Shown here piece after piece: positions 62,711 through 64,000 of a stretch of 64,000 nt of DNA. The stretch's first letter is position 1. Every line of letters starts with the position of its first letter. The stretch is from Silurus meridionalis. Taxonomy: Eukaryota; Chordata; Actinopteri; Siluriformes; Siluridae. The notes beneath the pieces are model-generated. The model made no database searches and had not been told where the DNA came from. It saw only the letters and a program-made list of their open reading frames with translations. Position numbers and translations under genes: made by a program. The stretch lies in NCBI RefSeq assembly GCF_014805685.1, contig NC_060885.1, positions 10,832,132 through 10,896,131 on the forward strand, given 5' to 3'.

Positions 62711-63674
62711 TCTGCAAGATCTGACGCATAAAACATTTCACATTTTTGAGATTACAGCATATACATATAAAGAAACAAGCTAGCCGACACATATCTCCAA
62801 AGTAATTAGGAAGCAACTATGAAATCAGCCAAACATATTTTAATTTTATATCTTCATCGGCCAATATTTAACGTAACATTGAAAAGGTAAAACCGGAGTA
62901 TGATGCATACCAGTAATGCAAATGGAAAAAATTATGGTTGCATTAACCAGGAGGTAGAGGTACCAGCTCTACGCATGTAATATGATATAATAGATAGATG
63001 AAATAGGTGGAGATGTGCAAATAACAATATCATATAAAAAAGTTGTAGTACTAAGAGATTACAGCAGTAAAGTGCCAGTGTTTAGTTTTAGGGTTAAAGT
63101 TAACAGTTAGCACTTGGTAGCTGAGTTGAGCATTATAACCTGTACATCACTGATTCTGAATGTAAGTGAGGCCTTATGAAACAAATTCTATGTACAGCCT
63201 GTCACATCTGTGTTGAGAGTGTTAGCCACAAACCACCATCTCCTAATTTGTTTGCTACAGTGGCAGTAGGAGGAACTAGAAAAGGTCATAAAAGTTTCTG
63301 TCAACAGGGAAAATTAGGGATAATTAAGGTTGGAGGTAAATGGAGCTAATTAGTATGGGAGGACCAACCGCACTGAGGCATTGTGATGTTGTACAGTGTT
63401 AGGCAATGTTGTACGTTTTCTTAGTCATTAGTCACTAATTACAGATTTTAAAATGTTTATCTGCCTGTAGACCAGCAGCTGGATGAGATTTCTTAGAAGT
63501 CTTTTTAAATCATTTACAATACTGATAATCAATGCATAGTGGTTTCACCCAAAAGTAAAAGCAGCTGCATGTTAAAGCTGTGCAATTTATAATTTACAAG
63601 TCATACAGTAGGCTTGATTTAAAACTACTTTTATTAGCAAGCTGTATGATGGAGAAGCCAAGTGGAACTGCTGT

Positions 63675-63720
63675 TTACACATTTCAAGTCAAGTCAAGAG
63701 GCTTTTATTGATCCTAATCC
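63675..63720 (-). mobile_element. Retroposon tail, reversed fragment
   Basis: TCAAGTCAAGTCAAGAGGCT then TTTATTG is the reverse complement of the tail at 43.29-43.31 kb. Only the terminal 40 bases are recognisable. Confidence 0.6.
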
Positions 63721-63769
63721 TAAGTTCAGGTTTACAGTCTGTGCATACAGTAGTTTATGTGCATATTGC

Positions 63770-64000
63770 CCCCTGTGTCTTCATGGGTTTCCTCTACGAT
63801 TTTGAACTTTCCTCTCACCTCCCAAAAATGCCACTTGGTGGACAGACTTCTGTTAATCTCCCCTAGATGTAAGAGAGTATGTGTTTCTGTGCATTTTCAT
63901 GGGACACTGAAATAGACTGATGCTATGTGTTTTCCTGGGTGCAACCCGGGAAAGAGTCTGCAACAACCACAATCCTGTCCTGATAATAAATGACTGGATC
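63770..64000 (+). repeat. Dispersed fish repeat, partial at window edge
   Basis: TCACCTCCCAAAAATGCCAC, TTGGTGGACAGACTTCTGTT, TAATCTCCCCTAGATGTAAG and TCCTGATAATAAATGACTGG follow the order of a common teleost repeat. A short related tail (GGCTCTGGATCCACGGTGAC) lies near 13630. The unit may continue beyond 64000. Confidence 0.55.

Larger units (their letters stand above)
51463..64000. other. Non-coding region 5' of the first visible khdrbs2 exon
   Basis: No khdrbs2 exon for the QUA1 region and no other gene was recognised. It is probably khdrbs2 intron, since the upstream coding exons must lie to the right. Contents are a dead Tc1 element, retroposon ends, nested TIR elements, a duplicated non-coding module and a candidate conserved block at 56.5-56.95 kb. 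The stretches 52.4-54.2 and 62.7-63.65 kb show nothing distinct. Confidence 0.6.

Noticed and set aside
1..64000. CRISPR array, operon, phage or bacterial features
   Set aside because: No spaced direct repeats, no dense coding and clear vertebrate-type split exons; nothing prokaryotic is present.

Overview
The window looks like AT-rich nuclear DNA from a teleost fish. It has vertebrate-type split exons with consensus splice sites, many fish-type Tc1/mariner, hAT, pogo/Tigger and LINE/SINE relics, and long di-, tri- and tetranucleotide repeats. The repeat mix would suit an otophysan such as a catfish, but that is an impression from memory.

Only one protein-coding gene can be supported, on the minus strand. 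Seven coding exons (51462-51346, 42635-42489, 32537-32410, 26239-26041, 6352-6270, 5584-5526 and 3667-3570) join in frame with GT..AG introns. They encode about 276 residues ending in a stop. The product is khdrbs2 (SLM-1), a STAR-family RNA-binding splicing regulator. The window carries most of the KH domain, QUA2, the RG/proline-rich middle and the tyrosine-rich C-terminus. The QUA1 region, start codon and promoter were not found between 51.5 and 64 kb and presumably lie beyond the right edge.

Layout by position: 1-3.57 kb is downstream flank or 3' UTR with a strongly C-rich stretch on the transcript strand. 3.57-6.35 kb holds the last three coding exons. 6.35-26 kb is a 19.7 kb intron with a tRNA-derived SINE, an LTR-like piece, a short hAT element with target-site duplication, LINE relics and a Tigger relic. 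26-32.5 kb holds two exons and a fold-back pair of a dispersed repeat. 32.5-42.5 kb is an intron with two copies of one internally deleted Tc1 derivative. 42.5-51.3 kb is an intron with MITEs, Tc1 relics and a 935 bp element nested in a hAT relic. 51.5-64 kb is non-coding, with a near-complete dead Tc1 element, a duplicated non-coding module, a candidate conserved element and nested TIR elements.

I found no sign of an undescribed multi-gene system. The items most worth a second look are the duplicated non-coding module (about 56.2 and 61.0 kb), the transposon fragment bracketed by 168 bp direct repeats (35.1-36.0 kb), the NAGNAG acceptor of the last exon, and the clean nested insertion at 49.6-50.6 kb.
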